In this document: positions 1 through 9,389 of the stretch, piece after piece
How the letters are laid out: every line of letters starts with the position of its first letter
How positions within the stretch are numbered: position 1 is the first letter of the stretch
From: Prochlorococcus sp. AG-355-P07
Lineage (GTDB): Bacteria; Cyanobacteriota; Cyanobacteriia; PCC-6307; Cyanobiaceae
Direction: 5' to 3'
DNA: 64,000 bases
NCBI GenBank assembly: GCA_003280575.1
Contig: QCEN01000002.1
Location: 155,194 to 219,193 of the forward strand
Notes under the pieces: model-generated
What the model saw: only the letters and a program-made list of their open reading frames with translations
Told to the model about the DNA's origin: nothing
Databases searched by the model: none
Position numbers and translations under genes: made by a program

Positions 1-556
1 TGATTTCAAGCCATTTTAAAAATGATTTTTGAAAATTTGATCTATCATAAAAATCGCCCAGTGTATTTATTTCAAGATTAAGTTCTTTAATTCCTAATTT
101 ACCTAAGATATCCCAAGCTAGAGCAATAATTTCAACATCACTTCTAACTGAATCGTATCCTATAAACTCAACACCTAATTGATGAAATTGTCTTTGCCTG
201 CCTGCTTGAGGTCTTTCATATCGAAACATAGGCCCCATGTACCATAGTTTATGCAGAGGATTAGACGATATTCCATTTTGTATTAACGCTCGCGCAACGG
301 AGGCGGTTCCTTCAGGCCTAAGAGTGCAGGATCTCTCACCCCTATCAAGAAATGTATACATTTCCTTACTGACAACATCTGTTCCTTCTCCAATTCCTCT
401 TATAAATAATTCAGTCATTTCTAATATTGGTGTTCTTATTTCTTTGATAGATGCTCTTGTAAGCTGCTCTAATAAAATTTTTTCAACGTTTTGCCACTTT
501 ATTAATTGATCAGGCAATAGGTCGACAGTTCCTCTAAGATTTTTTAAGTTATTCAA
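1..556 (-). CDS. hisS: Histidyl-tRNA synthetase, N-terminal part (cut by window edge)
   Basis: Class II aminoacyl-tRNA synthetase that charges tRNA-His in the cytoplasm. The reading frame begins with a TTG codon at 556-554 giving [17 protein letters not shown], the usual N-terminus. It continues through the motif 2 region ([18 protein letters not shown]), which contacts ATP and the acceptor end, and stays open to base 1. About 185 codons are visible; the rest, including the anticodon-binding domain, lies outside. No ATG lies closer to the conserved N-terminus, so TTG is the likely start. Confidence 0.93.
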   Translation of the reverse strand, partial: MNNLKNLRGTVDLLPDQLIKWQNVEKILLEQLTRASIKEIRTPILEMTELFIRGIGEGTDVVSKEMYTFLDRGERSCTLRPEGTASVARALIQNGISSNPLHKLWYMGPMFRYERPQAGRQRQFHQLGVEFIGYDSVRSDVEIIALAWDILGKLGIKELNLEINTLGDFYDRSNFQKSFLKWLEI

Positions 557-654
557 AGTTCTAGAAAATAATTCAAAATTTTTAATTCAAGTAGAAATTA
601 ATCTTTGATTAGTTGTTTTGTGAGATAATTTTAATTTAACATTTAGAAAAAATA

Positions 655-1077
655 TTGGAAATTAATAAAAATAAAGAGAATCAGCATTGCGGTACAAAAC
701 CAAAAAAAATTGCGTTTGGAATAGCTCCTCTAGGAATAGTCTCAATAGGAATAGTGCCAATGGGAGTAATAAGTATTGGAATAGTGCCAATGGGGGTATT
801 TTCTTTTGGTGCAGTAGCAATGGGAATAGTCAATTTATCAGTAGTAGGGATGGGAATTATCTCATCCGGTATAACGACCATGGGAATATGGGAGTATTCA
901 CCTAATTCTAAATACAATCATAATAATCATTCCAAACAAATTTCAAATTCAAGCGAAAAAAATATCATGTCAGATTTATTTAACACTAAACAAGAAGCTG
1001 AAAAGGCTGCTTCAAAATACGGTTGTGTTGGATCACATAAAATGGATAATAAATGGATGCCCTGTAAGATGCACTAG
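655..1077 (+). CDS. Glycine-every-five repeat protein with C-terminal DUF3721-like domain
   Basis: Function unknown; 140 aa from a TTG start. Residues about 21-80 form six decapeptide units of the type IGIVPMGVIS. Glycine occurs at 22, 27, 32, 37, 42, 47, 52, 57, 67, 72 and 77, so the period is five with one slip at 62. The pattern (hydrophobic-Gly-Ile/Val-x-x) resembles pentapeptide-repeat beta-helices, though such stretches are often called membrane segments. A polar Asn/Ser-rich linker follows. The last 35 residues look like the small marine-cyanobacterial DUF3721 domain, with C124, H128, C137 and H140 that could bind a metal. The exact 17-base DNA repeat inside it suggests recent repeat expansion. 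The gene stands alone, divergent from hisS. Confidence 0.7.
   Translation: MEINKNKENQHCGTKPKKIAFGIAPLGIVSIGIVPMGVISIGIVPMGVFSFGAVAMGIVNLSVVGMGIISSGITTMGIWEYSPNSKYNHNNHSKQISNSSEKNIMSDLFNTKQEAEKAASKYGCVGSHKMDNKWMPCKMH
748..794 (+). repeat. 30-bp tandem repeat encoding the decapeptide units
   Basis: A 17-base block (ggaatagtgccaatggg) occurs at 748-764 and again exactly 30 bases later at 778-794. More diverged copies continue on both sides through the Gly-repeat coding region (about 715-894). The nucleotide identity exceeds what protein conservation alone would require, which points to local duplication. Confidence 0.7.
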
Positions 1078-1107
1078 ATATTTTCTTTGTCAAAAATTAA
1101 TTGAATA

Positions 1108-1887
1108 TTAATTCAAAATCTCTACTCTAAAATCAAGATTTTTTGCCTCATCAGTGGTTAATTTTCTTGACCAAGCTCCCTGCACAGGACTATTCCATCT
1201 GAACCCAGCATTTTTAGCTAAAGACCTGTCTTCGTAGCTAATAAGCGCCCTGTATAAAAACCTCGGTTCGGTAGCTTTAAGTAAAAGTTCCTCTAAATTA
1301 TCACATTTTTTGAATACCTCAGATATATAAAAACAATCAGACAAAGCTCTATGTAAATTCCAAACTGGTATTGAAAAAGATAGTGCTAAATCAGTTACTG
1401 AAGGTCTTGTTTTAAGTGACTTTTGAAAAGACCAATTAATATCCTCTAAACTACATATCCATTTTTTTTTAAGCTTAGGCAATCTTCCTTTGCCAAACCA
1501 TTTTTTATCAAACTCTACATTATGCGCAACAATGAAATCCGAACAATCAACAAGTTTCAGAAAGAAATTCAATCCATCTTCCCATGGTTGAGGGATATTA
1601 GTTACTTCAGCTGATATACCATTAACATGTTCCGCTTCATTATTATTAACTGGAAATAAAAATGAAACTTGCGAAAGCACGCACTTAAAAGATACATCAA
1701 ACAAAATACAACCTATCTCTATGACTTCATCTTTATTTTCGTCTAGACCTGTTGTTTCAGTATCAAGAATTAAAATTTTTTCAATTTTTTTATTTTGATT
1801 AGCAACACTCTCTTCAGAGGGATAACTGATAACTTGATCCTGAAGAATATCCAATTGATTTAATTTTTTTTTGTTAGATAGTTCCAA
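1108..1887 (-). CDS. DnaQ-like 3'-5' exonuclease with C-terminal GFRW module
   Basis: Exonuclease of the DEDDh (DnaQ/Pol III epsilon) family. Exo I is LDTETTGLDE with D42 and E44, Exo II is VAHNVEFD with D127, and Exo III is HRALSDC with H179 and D184, so the active site is complete. Residues about 210-245 carry an extra module with AKNAGFRWN and AWSRKL, similar to DUF5710-like tails found on some stand-alone exonucleases; that comparison is from memory. It starts at TTG (MELSNKK). At 259 aa it is too small to be part of a polymerase, so a repair or proofreading-accessory or RNA-trimming role is inferred. It is monocistronic. Confidence 0.85.
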   Translation of the reverse strand: MELSNKKKLNQLDILQDQVISYPSEESVANQNKKIEKILILDTETTGLDENKDEVIEIGCILFDVSFKCVLSQVSFLFPVNNNEAEHVNGISAEVTNIPQPWEDGLNFFLKLVDCSDFIVAHNVEFDKKWFGKGRLPKLKKKWICSLEDINWSFQKSLKTRPSVTDLALSFSIPVWNLHRALSDCFYISEVFKKCDNLEELLLKATEPRFLYRALISYEDRSLAKNAGFRWNSPVQGAWSRKLTTDEAKNLDFRVEILN

Positions 1888-2003
1888 TTAGCTGAAAATA
1901 CTTTTTTTTATCTTGACGCATTTAATAAAAATTTCTCTTAAATTAATATAAATTAAGAAAATAGTAAAAGAATAATTTTTGAAACATTTTTAGTTAATGA
2001 AAG

Positions 2004-2726
2004 ATGACTTTTACAAAATATCAATTTAATAGCTTTTGTTATTGGCCTTCAAATCCTAAAAAAATTGTGGAATTCATTGGTGGAAGTTATTTAGCTTCTA
2101 AACCAGATTTAACTTATAAAAGATTCATAGAGAGTTTAATTAATAAAAACTATGCAGTACACGCATATAAATACACTCCACAATTTGATCATCAACAACT
2201 TGCTATTAAAGCATGGAGGGATTTCAAAAATTGCCGAATATCTTTATCCAAAAGAATAGGAGCATCAATTCCTTCGATAAGAATTGGACACAGTCTAGGC
2301 TGCAAACTTCATCTAATTTCCCCTGATGGTGGAAGAAATTGCGAAAAATTTATATCAATTAGTTTTAATAACTTCAGCGCTAACAAATCAATTCCATTAT
2401 TGAAACAAATTTCTCAAAAATTAGAATTCAACAGTGAATTCAGCCCAAGCCCTGAAAGAACTTTGCGATTAATTCAAAAAACATATAATCAAAAAAATAA
2501 CTTCCTAATAAAATTTAATTCAGACGAATTAGATCAAACAGATAAATTACTTTCTTGTTTAAAAGCAAGAAAAGAAGATAATTCTAAGGGGGTAATGTTA
2601 AAAGGAACACATACTATAATTGCAAGCGCAGGACTAAGAGAAAATTTTTTGGGAGACTGGGCCGATGATAATTTCAAAAGAAATACTATAAAAAAAATTT
2701 CCAATTTAATTGATGAATCTGATTAA
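2004..2726 (+). CDS. DUF1350 family protein (alpha/beta-hydrolase-like)
   Basis: Conserved cyanobacterial/plastid protein of 240 aa with no assigned function. The N-terminus ([11 protein letters not shown]) and a nucleophile-elbow-like motif [11 protein letters not shown] near residue 93 suggest an alpha/beta-hydrolase fold. This fits the DUF1350 family. There is no signal peptide or membrane segment, so it is likely soluble. Its stop codon overlaps that of the convergent acs gene in the sequence TTAA. The catalytic acid and His cannot be placed with certainty. Confidence 0.75.
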   Translation: MTFTKYQFNSFCYWPSNPKKIVEFIGGSYLASKPDLTYKRFIESLINKNYAVHAYKYTPQFDHQQLAIKAWRDFKNCRISLSKRIGASIPSIRIGHSLGCKLHLISPDGGRNCEKFISISFNNFSANKSIPLLKQISQKLEFNSEFSPSPERTLRLIQKTYNQKNNFLIKFNSDELDQTDKLLSCLKARKEDNSKGVMLKGTHTIIASAGLRENFLGDWADDNFKRNTIKKISNLIDESD

Positions 2727-4705
2727 GATAATTCTTTTAGCTTTTCCAAAACGGAACTATCTTCAAGAGTGCTTATATCACCACTAATTTTTTCACCAGC
2801 AGCCAAAGATCTTAAAATTCGCCTCATAATTTTTCCACTACGTGTTTTCGGAAGAGACTCAGAAATTATAATTTTTTCAGGCTTTGCGATAATTCCAATT
2901 TCATTAACAACATGTTTCTTTAAATTCTCTACTAATTCTGAAGAACTGTTCACGTCTTTCTCTAGAGAGACAAACGCAACTATAACTTCACCTTTTAAAT
3001 CATCTTTTTTGCCCACGACTGCAGACTCTGCAACAGATTTATGACTTACCAAAGCAGATTCGATTTCCATAGTTCCTAATCGATGTCCTGAAACACTTAT
3101 GACATCATCAACTCTACCCATAATCCATATATATCCATCTTCATCAATGCGTGCTCCATCTCCAGCAAAATAAACATTTTTTTCTCCTTTAAAGGAAATA
3201 TATTCCCAATAACTCTCCAAATATCTCTCTGAGTTTCCGTGAATTGTTCTCATCATTCCTGGCCATGGTTTCTTAATAATCAAATAGCCACCCTCGTTCT
3301 CCTCAACCTTATCTCCATTCTTATCGACAATTTCAACTTCGATTCCTGGCAGAGGGAAAGTAGCTGAACCTGGCTTTGTAGCAACGACCCCAGGCAAGGG
3401 ACTGATCATCACACCGCCAGTCTCAGTTTGCCACCAAGTATCAACAATAGGGCATTTATTTTTACCAATAACATCCTTGTACCAAATCCATGCTTCAGGA
3501 TTAATTGGTTCTCCAACTGTTCCCAGCAGTCTAAGACTCGCAAGATTATATTTATCAGGAATTTCACGCCCAGACTTCATAAATGCTCTTATTGCAGTTG
3601 GCGCAGTATAAAAAATAGAAACCTTATATTTTTGAACAATTTCCCAAAAAGCCCCTAAATTTGAAGGTCTTGGGACTCCCTCATACATTAAGGTTGTAGC
3701 ACCATTAGATAAAGGCCCATAAACTATGTAACTATGGCCTGTAATCCAACCTACATCAGCAGTACACCAGTAAATGTCGTCATCTTTCAAATCAAAAATC
3801 CATTTAAATGTCAAATGGGACCAAAGATTGTAACCACCTATAGTGTGAACTACACCTTTGGGCTTTCCGGTGGAGCCAGAAGTATAAAGAATAAAAAGTC
3901 TATCTTCGCTATTCATTATTTCTGGTTCACACTGATCTTTTTGATCTTTTAATAATTCGTGCCACCATAAATCTCTATCATCAACCATCGAAATATTTTT
4001 TTTGGTTCGTTGAACAACAACTACTTTTTCAACAACTTTATCTGCCCCACTTTCAATTGCCGCATCAACTGCTTGCTTAAGTTCAATCACTTTATCTTTT
4101 CTAAATCCACCATCAGCAGTAATAACAAATCTTGCGTTTCCATCAATTAATCTATCTTTTAAAGCTTCTGAAGAAAATCCACCAAAGACAACCGAATGGG
4201 GCGCGCCAATCCTTGCACAAGCTAACATCGCAAACATCGCTTCAGGAATCATAGGCATATAAATACATACCAAATCTCCTTTTTTTATACCAATTTCTTT
4301 TAATCCATTAGCCGCTTTGCATACCTCTTTTAGAAGTTCTTCGTAAGTATATTTTTTGCTATCCCCGGGTTCACCTTCCCATATAAGTGCAGTCTTTCCA
4401 CCAAGCCCGTTCTTAATGTGTCTATCTAAGCAATTAGATGTAATATTCAGTTTCCCTTCTTTGAACCATTGAAAAAAGGGCGCATTTTCATTGTCTAATA
4501 CAGTTTGAAATGGTTCAAACCAATCTAATTCAGATTTTGCAAAAGATTCCCAAAATTGAATAGGATTATCCGATGCTTGTTTTTTTAGACTTAGTAATTC
4601 TTCTTGAGAACTAATGTTGGAGTTTTCTACAAATTTTTTTGATGGAGGGAAAATTCTTTTTTCTTCAAGTATGTTATTGATTGAATTTTTTTTATCTAAT
4701 GACAT
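2723..4705 (-). CDS. acs: Acetyl-CoA synthetase (AMP-forming)
   Basis: Converts acetate, ATP and CoA to acetyl-CoA through acetyl-AMP. The 660 aa match the full-length family. An N-terminal ACS cap is followed by the AMP-binding core with [11 protein letters not shown], then [28 protein letters not shown] and the hinge region [20 protein letters not shown]. The C-terminal domain ends with the acetylatable lysine motif [11 protein letters not shown]. It is the last gene of a minus-strand run and lies 91 bases past the prenyl diphosphate synthase, so it may have its own promoter. It likely recycles acetate. Confidence 0.97.
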   Translation of the reverse strand: MSLDKKNSINNILEEKRIFPPSKKFVENSNISSQEELLSLKKQASDNPIQFWESFAKSELDWFEPFQTVLDNENAPFFQWFKEGKLNITSNCLDRHIKNGLGGKTALIWEGEPGDSKKYTYEELLKEVCKAANGLKEIGIKKGDLVCIYMPMIPEAMFAMLACARIGAPHSVVFGGFSSEALKDRLIDGNARFVITADGGFRKDKVIELKQAVDAAIESGADKVVEKVVVVQRTKKNISMVDDRDLWWHELLKDQKDQCEPEIMNSEDRLFILYTSGSTGKPKGVVHTIGGYNLWSHLTFKWIFDLKDDDIYWCTADVGWITGHSYIVYGPLSNGATTLMYEGVPRPSNLGAFWEIVQKYKVSIFYTAPTAIRAFMKSGREIPDKYNLASLRLLGTVGEPINPEAWIWYKDVIGKNKCPIVDTWWQTETGGVMISPLPGVVATKPGSATFPLPGIEVEIVDKNGDKVEENEGGYLIIKKPWPGMMRTIHGNSERYLESYWEYISFKGEKNVYFAGDGARIDEDGYIWIMGRVDDVISVSGHRLGTMEIESALVSHKSVAESAVVGKKDDLKGEVIVAFVSLEKDVNSSSELVENLKKHVVNEIGIIAKPEKIIISESLPKTRSGKIMRRILRSLAAGEKISGDISTLEDSSVLEKLKELS

Positions 4706-4796
4706 TAAATAAGATGATGCCTAATAAACTTAAACGAAAAAATTATGGTTTTCAAAAATTTTAATATTAATTTAGCTGAAAACTTTTTTAGTAAAT

Positions 4797-5768
4797 TTAA
4801 TAAAGACGGCCAAGAACAAATTCAGGGAGAGCCATTAATGCTCTTTTATACTCTGAGTCAGGAAGCCAAACAATTGCCTCTTTAGAACGCATTGCAAAAT
4901 CCTCTGCTAATTTTCTAGAACTTTTAATTGCTTTAGAATTCATAATGATATTAAGAGCATTATCTAAATCATCTTTTTCAGCAAGTTCTCTATTTATGAG
5001 AACAGACAAATTCTTATTCTCTTCTAAGGCATATAAAACTGGCGCAGTAAGATATCCACTAGCAAGATCACTTACAGCTGGTTTTCCAAGTTGTTTATCG
5101 TTCCCAGTAAAGTCAAGTATGTCATCTACTACTTGAAAAGCTAGGCCAATATTTTTACCAAAATCATAAAGCGAATTTAAATTCTCATCGTTAAGATCAC
5201 TTAAAACCCCAGCTGCTTTACAACTATTAGCAATTAAAGACGCAGTTTTACAATAGCTTTTGTTTATGTATTTTGAAAAAGATTGAGCCGAATCGAATCT
5301 GTTTAAATTTTGTTTAATTTCACCTTCAGCTAAATCCATTATTACTCTACTAAGTAATTTAACCACTTTGACATTATCAAGATTTGCCAAGTGCCAGCTT
5401 GCTTGAGCGAATAAAAAATCACCTGCCAAAACAGCAACTCTAGTATTAAATCTACTATGAACAGTATCTACCCCTCTTCTTGTAGAGGCCTCATCAACAA
5501 CATCATCGTGGACTAATGACGCTGTATGAATCATTTCAGTTATTTCAGCAAGCCTTTTATGTTTACTTTTTAAATTGAATTCAGGGGATATAGCTTTTGA
5601 AATTAATAAAACGATCCCAGGTCTCAGTCTTTTTCCTCCTGCACTAAAAAGATGTTCCGCTGCGGCTTGAAGAATTGGATGACCAGCTCCAATGAGATTT
5701 TTCAGCTCAAGAATAAGATCATCAAGATCATTTTCAACTGGTTGTAATAGTTCTGTAACTGTGTTCAT
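4797..5768 (-). CDS. sds: Long-chain all-trans prenyl diphosphate synthase (solanesyl type)
   Basis: Elongates isoprenyl diphosphates with IPP to make the side chain of plastoquinone. Both Asp-rich motifs are present: the first HDDVVDEAS and the second DDILDFTG, plus GGKRLRPG near the N-terminus for pyrophosphate binding. Small residues just before the first Asp-rich motif (TASLVHDD) leave room for a long product, consistent with solanesyl (C45) rather than geranylgeranyl; exact chain length is inferred. The length of 323 aa is normal. It starts 27 bases after murI. Confidence 0.9.
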   Translation of the reverse strand: MNTVTELLQPVENDLDDLILELKNLIGAGHPILQAAAEHLFSAGGKRLRPGIVLLISKAISPEFNLKSKHKRLAEITEMIHTASLVHDDVVDEASTRRGVDTVHSRFNTRVAVLAGDFLFAQASWHLANLDNVKVVKLLSRVIMDLAEGEIKQNLNRFDSAQSFSKYINKSYCKTASLIANSCKAAGVLSDLNDENLNSLYDFGKNIGLAFQVVDDILDFTGNDKQLGKPAVSDLASGYLTAPVLYALEENKNLSVLINRELAEKDDLDNALNIIMNSKAIKSSRKLAEDFAMRSKEAIVWLPDSEYKRALMALPEFVLGRLY

Positions 5769-5795
5769 GATTGACCTCTTGTATATATTAAGTAA

Positions 5796-6590
5796 TCAAA
5801 CATTGCTTCGGAGGTTAACAACGCGAATTTCTTTATTAATTTCAAGCCAAAATTTTACTTTTTTGGAAAATTCATCTTTTTTTGAAGTAACAAAAAATTC
5901 CACATTATCGTAAGAAATACCTTTATAGCGTTCAGTTTTTGGAATTATAAAAGCTTCATTGAATTTTTTTATTAACGCTTCCGAGGGATCAATAATTTTT
6001 ATATTTGAATCTATTTTTTTTCTTAAAAAGTTAAAAATTAAAGGATAATGGCTACACCCAAGTATTAATTCTTCAATATTTTCACTTAAAAGTGGACTTA
6101 AATACAAATCAGCAAGATAATTTAATTTATAAAAATTAATCTTCTCTTTTTCAATTTCTGATACAAACTCTGGACATTCTTGTTGTAATATTTTCAGATT
6201 CTCTTTTTTAGAATTTATAACATTTTTATAAAATGATGATCTGATTGTTGTTGGCGTTGCCAAAACACCAATTATTTTTTTATTAACTATTTCCGATACT
6301 GAGTTTATAAGGTCAAAACAGGGTATCGCTAATTTGTTTTCTAAAATATCAAGTGCACATGCATTTGTAGTATTACAAGCAATTAAAAGTGCATCCAAAT
6401 TCTTATCTTCAAAAAAACTGCAAATCTCTTCTGCAATTACCCTTATCTCTTTATAGTTTTTATTTCCAAAAGGAATTCTTTTCGTATCAGCCAAATAAAT
6501 AACTTCAACATCCCTACGTGTTTTTAATAAAGAATTAAGGATCGTAAAACCTCCTATACCGCTGTCAAATATACCTACTTTAATTTTCAC
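5796..6590 (-). CDS. murI: Glutamate racemase
   Basis: Makes D-glutamate for peptidoglycan. The N-terminus IFDSGIGGFTIL is diagnostic, and the two catalytic cysteines lie in ACNTTNACA and LGCSHYPL. The length of 264 aa is normal. It starts at GTG and overlaps the upstream amidase gene by four bases, which suggests translational coupling of two cell-wall genes. Confidence 0.95.
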   Translation of the reverse strand: MKIKVGIFDSGIGGFTILNSLLKTRRDVEVIYLADTKRIPFGNKNYKEIRVIAEEICSFFEDKNLDALLIACNTTNACALDILENKLAIPCFDLINSVSEIVNKKIIGVLATPTTIRSSFYKNVINSKKENLKILQQECPEFVSEIEKEKINFYKLNYLADLYLSPLLSENIEELILGCSHYPLIFNFLRKKIDSNIKIIDPSEALIKKFNEAFIIPKTERYKGISYDNVEFFVTSKKDEFSKKVKFWLEINKEIRVVNLRSNV

Positions 6591-7672
6591 CCTACTTTAG
6601 AAAGATACTCAAGGATACCTTTTGCAATTGCATAAGCTACTCTTTTACGATGAGCAGCTTTTTCTAATCTTCTTGCATCTAGTCTTCCTGTTAAAAATCC
6701 AATTTCAACAAGAACTGCAGGCATTTTAGTATTTTTAATTACATAAAATCTACCCTGTTTAACCCCTCGATCAGGACTCCCTGGGGAAACTCTTAAAATT
6801 TGTTTTTGAATTTTTTTGGCCAGTAATCTACCTCTCCAACCTCTAAAGTAAAAGGTTTCTAAACCATTAATATCCCGCCTTTTCCCTCTTGAGGCATTTG
6901 CATGAATACTTACAAAGATATCCGCATCAGTTTTGTTAGCAAAGGAAACTCTAGGAGGTAAATCCAAATTAACTTCATTTATTCTAGTTAACATAACTTT
7001 GACTCCTTTTTCAGAAAGCCACTTTTTAACTATTTTGCTTACCTCGAGTACAACATCTGTTTCTCTAATCCCGCCAATACCTATTGCTCCTGGATCAGGC
7101 CCTCCATGCCCTGGATCGATAACAACAGAAAATTTATTTTGTTTTACGTTTGGTAATTGCAAATAATCATTAACTTTTTTTCTCACAAAATTTGATCTTT
7201 GATTTTCTTTTGAATTTCTTATTTTCTTATTAACATCGCCCTCACCAATCTTCCTGAATGAATATTTTGGTGTAAATAGTTTAATTCTCCACCTATTTTG
7301 GTCTAAGCCAACCATTTTCCAGGTCAAAGGGGCCAAATAAGTTTCTTCCTTGAATTCAATTACTAGTCTTGTTTTACCCTTGCTTGGTTTACCCAATCTA
7401 ATTTCTTTAATTGGACCATTACCTTTTATTTTTCTAGGATTTTTTAATTCTCCAGGGAAATCTACCCAAAATCTATCCCCATAGATTTGGTTGGCTTTCT
7501 GAAAATATGCTTTTAAATTTGTATTTGATTTAGTCCTTAAATCTAAAACACCATTGGTTTTCAAAACCCATGCCGCTAGTGCACTTGAGCATTTTACTGG
7601 AAGAATTGCAGAATTAAGAAATAAAAAAACAGCTAAATAACGAAAAAGTTTACTATTTAAAAACTTTGACAT
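6587..7672 (-). CDS. amiC: N-acetylmuramoyl-L-alanine amidase (AMIN + Amidase_3)
   Basis: Zinc hydrolase that cleaves the MurNAc-L-Ala bond of peptidoglycan, usually during cell separation. An N-terminal hydrophobic signal (about 10-35) is followed by an AMIN domain (about 45-135), which targets the protein to the wall. The Amidase_3 catalytic domain (about 180-361) has VVIDPGHGG, the Glu in GIRETDVVLE, VSIHANA and LVEIGFLT. The 361 aa are full length for the cyanobacterial family. Its ATG shares one base with the nitrilase stop, and its end overlaps murI. The gene symbol is by family resemblance. Confidence 0.92.
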   Translation of the reverse strand: MSKFLNSKLFRYLAVFLFLNSAILPVKCSSALAAWVLKTNGVLDLRTKSNTNLKAYFQKANQIYGDRFWVDFPGELKNPRKIKGNGPIKEIRLGKPSKGKTRLVIEFKEETYLAPLTWKMVGLDQNRWRIKLFTPKYSFRKIGEGDVNKKIRNSKENQRSNFVRKKVNDYLQLPNVKQNKFSVVIDPGHGGPDPGAIGIGGIRETDVVLEVSKIVKKWLSEKGVKVMLTRINEVNLDLPPRVSFANKTDADIFVSIHANASRGKRRDINGLETFYFRGWRGRLLAKKIQKQILRVSPGSPDRGVKQGRFYVIKNTKMPAVLVEIGFLTGRLDARRLEKAAHRKRVAYAIAKGILEYLSKVG

Positions 7673-8499
7673 TAATTCGAAAACAATTTGTTTTTTCTAT
7701 GTTTAAGGCTTGGCATCTGTTCTCTAATTTTCTTTACTCTTTCTTTATCAGCAGGAGCTATTGCAGCACCTTGTGTTTTTCCCGCATCGGACAAAACTGT
7801 GCCCCATGGGTCAATTACCATTGCATGACCATGACTTTGTCTTCTACCATAATGAATCCCAGTTTGAGCTGGAGCAACCACATAGGCAGTATTCTCAATG
7901 GCTCTTGCTTGTAAAAGTATTTGCCAATGATCTTTCCCAGTAAATGCTGTAAAAGCTGCGGGAATCATAATTAAATCTGCACCATTCGAAGACAAATATC
8001 TATAAAGTTCAGGGAATCTAACATCGTAACAAATTGATAATCCTACTTTGCATAAACCCGGGATATCTACGACAGGTGGATATTTCTCCCCGGATAAAAT
8101 AGTAGACGATTCCTTATACAAATTTCCATCTGGCAAATCAACATCGAATAAGTGTATTTTGTCGTATTTTGCCAAAATCTGTCCATCTTTCCCAAATAGT
8201 GCTGATCTATTAAAAGTATGAGTATTATCTCCTGCAGGAACAGGATATCCTCCACCCAAAAGAAATACTTGATATCTTTGTGACATGGTTTTGAGGAAGT
8301 TTGTACATTTTATTGACAATTCAGAAGCTAATCTAAGTTTTTCATCATCTTCTCCTAAAAAAGCAAAATTCTCAGGTAATCCTATTAACTCAGCACCCCT
8401 TCTAGAAGCTAATTCGATCTGTTCTTCAGCTTCAGCAAAATTTACTTCAACATTTGAAGTACTTGTAATTTGCAAAGCTGCTACCAAAAAATCAGTCAA
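7672..8499 (-). CDS. Carbon-nitrogen hydrolase (nitrilase superfamily, Nit1/NIT2-like)
   Basis: Amidase-type member of the nitrilase superfamily. The Glu-Lys-Cys triad is seen in GLPENFAFLG, KYDKIHLFDVDL and GLSICYDVRFPELYR. The last motif and the 275 aa length match the Nit1/Nit2 branch, which repairs deaminated glutathione or acts on omega-amides; the precise substrate is not shown by the sequence. It starts at TTG and lies between comB and the cell-wall amidase in the same run. Confidence 0.88.
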   Translation of the reverse strand: MTDFLVAALQITSTSNVEVNFAEAEEQIELASRRGAELIGLPENFAFLGEDDEKLRLASELSIKCTNFLKTMSQRYQVFLLGGGYPVPAGDNTHTFNRSALFGKDGQILAKYDKIHLFDVDLPDGNLYKESSTILSGEKYPPVVDIPGLCKVGLSICYDVRFPELYRYLSSNGADLIMIPAAFTAFTGKDHWQILLQARAIENTAYVVAPAQTGIHYGRRQSHGHAMVIDPWGTVLSDAGKTQGAAIAPADKERVKKIREQMPSLKHRKNKLFSN

Positions 8500-8529
8500 G
8501 AACTTACTCCTAGTGAATCAATTCGTAAA

Positions 8530-9264
8530 TCATGAGGCACGAATCACACCTCTTTCAACTTGAGCAGGAACAATATCTAAGCAATCAAGTTCAGAACAAC
8601 ATTTAAAATCATCCTCATAATCTCCAAGACTTGTCAATCTTTTGCCATGGGTTGCAGTTTTTAGACATTTCAAAATATCATCTTTCCAAAATTCCCAGAG
8701 TGCTAGTGCTGACTGTAATTCGTCATTCATAATATTAATTTCAAAATCACAGTTTTTTTTCAAGTAGGAGGCTAAAGCACCAGCAGCTAAAGAATCCTCT
8801 AGTGAGTATGAGCCTTCCCAACCACTTCCCAGTATTAAAACATTTTCGCTATTAAGTGAAATGATTTTTTCGGCAATTGCTTTCCTATTTGGAAGTCCCA
8901 TAGCAAATAAATGCTTTGCATGTCTAACTTTTTGCAATGATTTGGTACCATTTGTGGTACTCATAAATAGTCTTTTACCATTAACAACTTTTTTTGTAAC
9001 TGATAATGGAGAATTGCCTAAATCAAAACCCTCAATCTTCTTTCCGCCCCTCTCTCCAAGCATTAGTCTCTCCTCTGCTTTCCACTTAATTGCTGATTCT
9101 TTCAATAAATCTAAATCTGCAAAAACTTGTATTGAGTCAGCGCCATTTTTTAAAGCCCAAGAAATTGTGGTCGTTGCTCTTAAAACATCAATAACAACTG
9201 CAATATCTGGAGTTATTTCTGGAACATCTTTTGCAACGTGAAAATAAGTGAGATTAATGATCAA
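8530..9264 (-). CDS. comB: 2-phosphosulfolactate phosphatase family protein (ComB)
   Basis: ComB-family protein of 244 aa. The N-terminal DIAVVIDVLRATTTI and FMSTTNGTKSL are characteristic of the family, which dephosphorylates 2-phosphosulfolactate in coenzyme M synthesis. Cyanobacteria do not make coenzyme M, so the real substrate here is uncertain; sulfolactate metabolism is one possibility. It starts at TTG, is the first gene of the minus run that ends with acs, and is divergent from aroA across about 125 bases. Confidence 0.88.
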   Translation of the reverse strand: MIINLTYFHVAKDVPEITPDIAVVIDVLRATTTISWALKNGADSIQVFADLDLLKESAIKWKAEERLMLGERGGKKIEGFDLGNSPLSVTKKVVNGKRLFMSTTNGTKSLQKVRHAKHLFAMGLPNRKAIAEKIISLNSENVLILGSGWEGSYSLEDSLAAGALASYLKKNCDFEINIMNDELQSALALWEFWKDDILKCLKTATHGKRLTSLGDYEDDFKCCSELDCLDIVPAQVERGVIRAS

Positions 9265-9389
9265 ATCCTTTTACTAGATTTATTATAGAAAACAGTTACT
9301 TACTTTGAATATTTTTTTTTAAACACAAACTTATTGATAAAATATGTCTAATTTTAATTTGTAAAATCTTATCCAGTATTAATTTGAAA

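Noticed and set aside
237..509. 90-residue open frame on the plus strand
   Set aside because: It lies opposite hisS, whose minus-strand translation is clearly conserved; this is its antisense shadow.
715..894. CRISPR-like or minisatellite array in the repeat gene
   Set aside because: Units are contiguous 30-base coding repeats with no unique spacers, in frame with a protein.
681..917. Antisense open frame with TPIGTIPI-type repeats
   Set aside because: It is the reverse reading of the Gly-repeat gene; the regular pattern is inherited from the DNA repeat.
9308..9322. T9 run upstream of aroA as a terminator of comB
   Set aside because: comB points away from it and no hairpin precedes the run on either strand; it is in a divergent promoter region.
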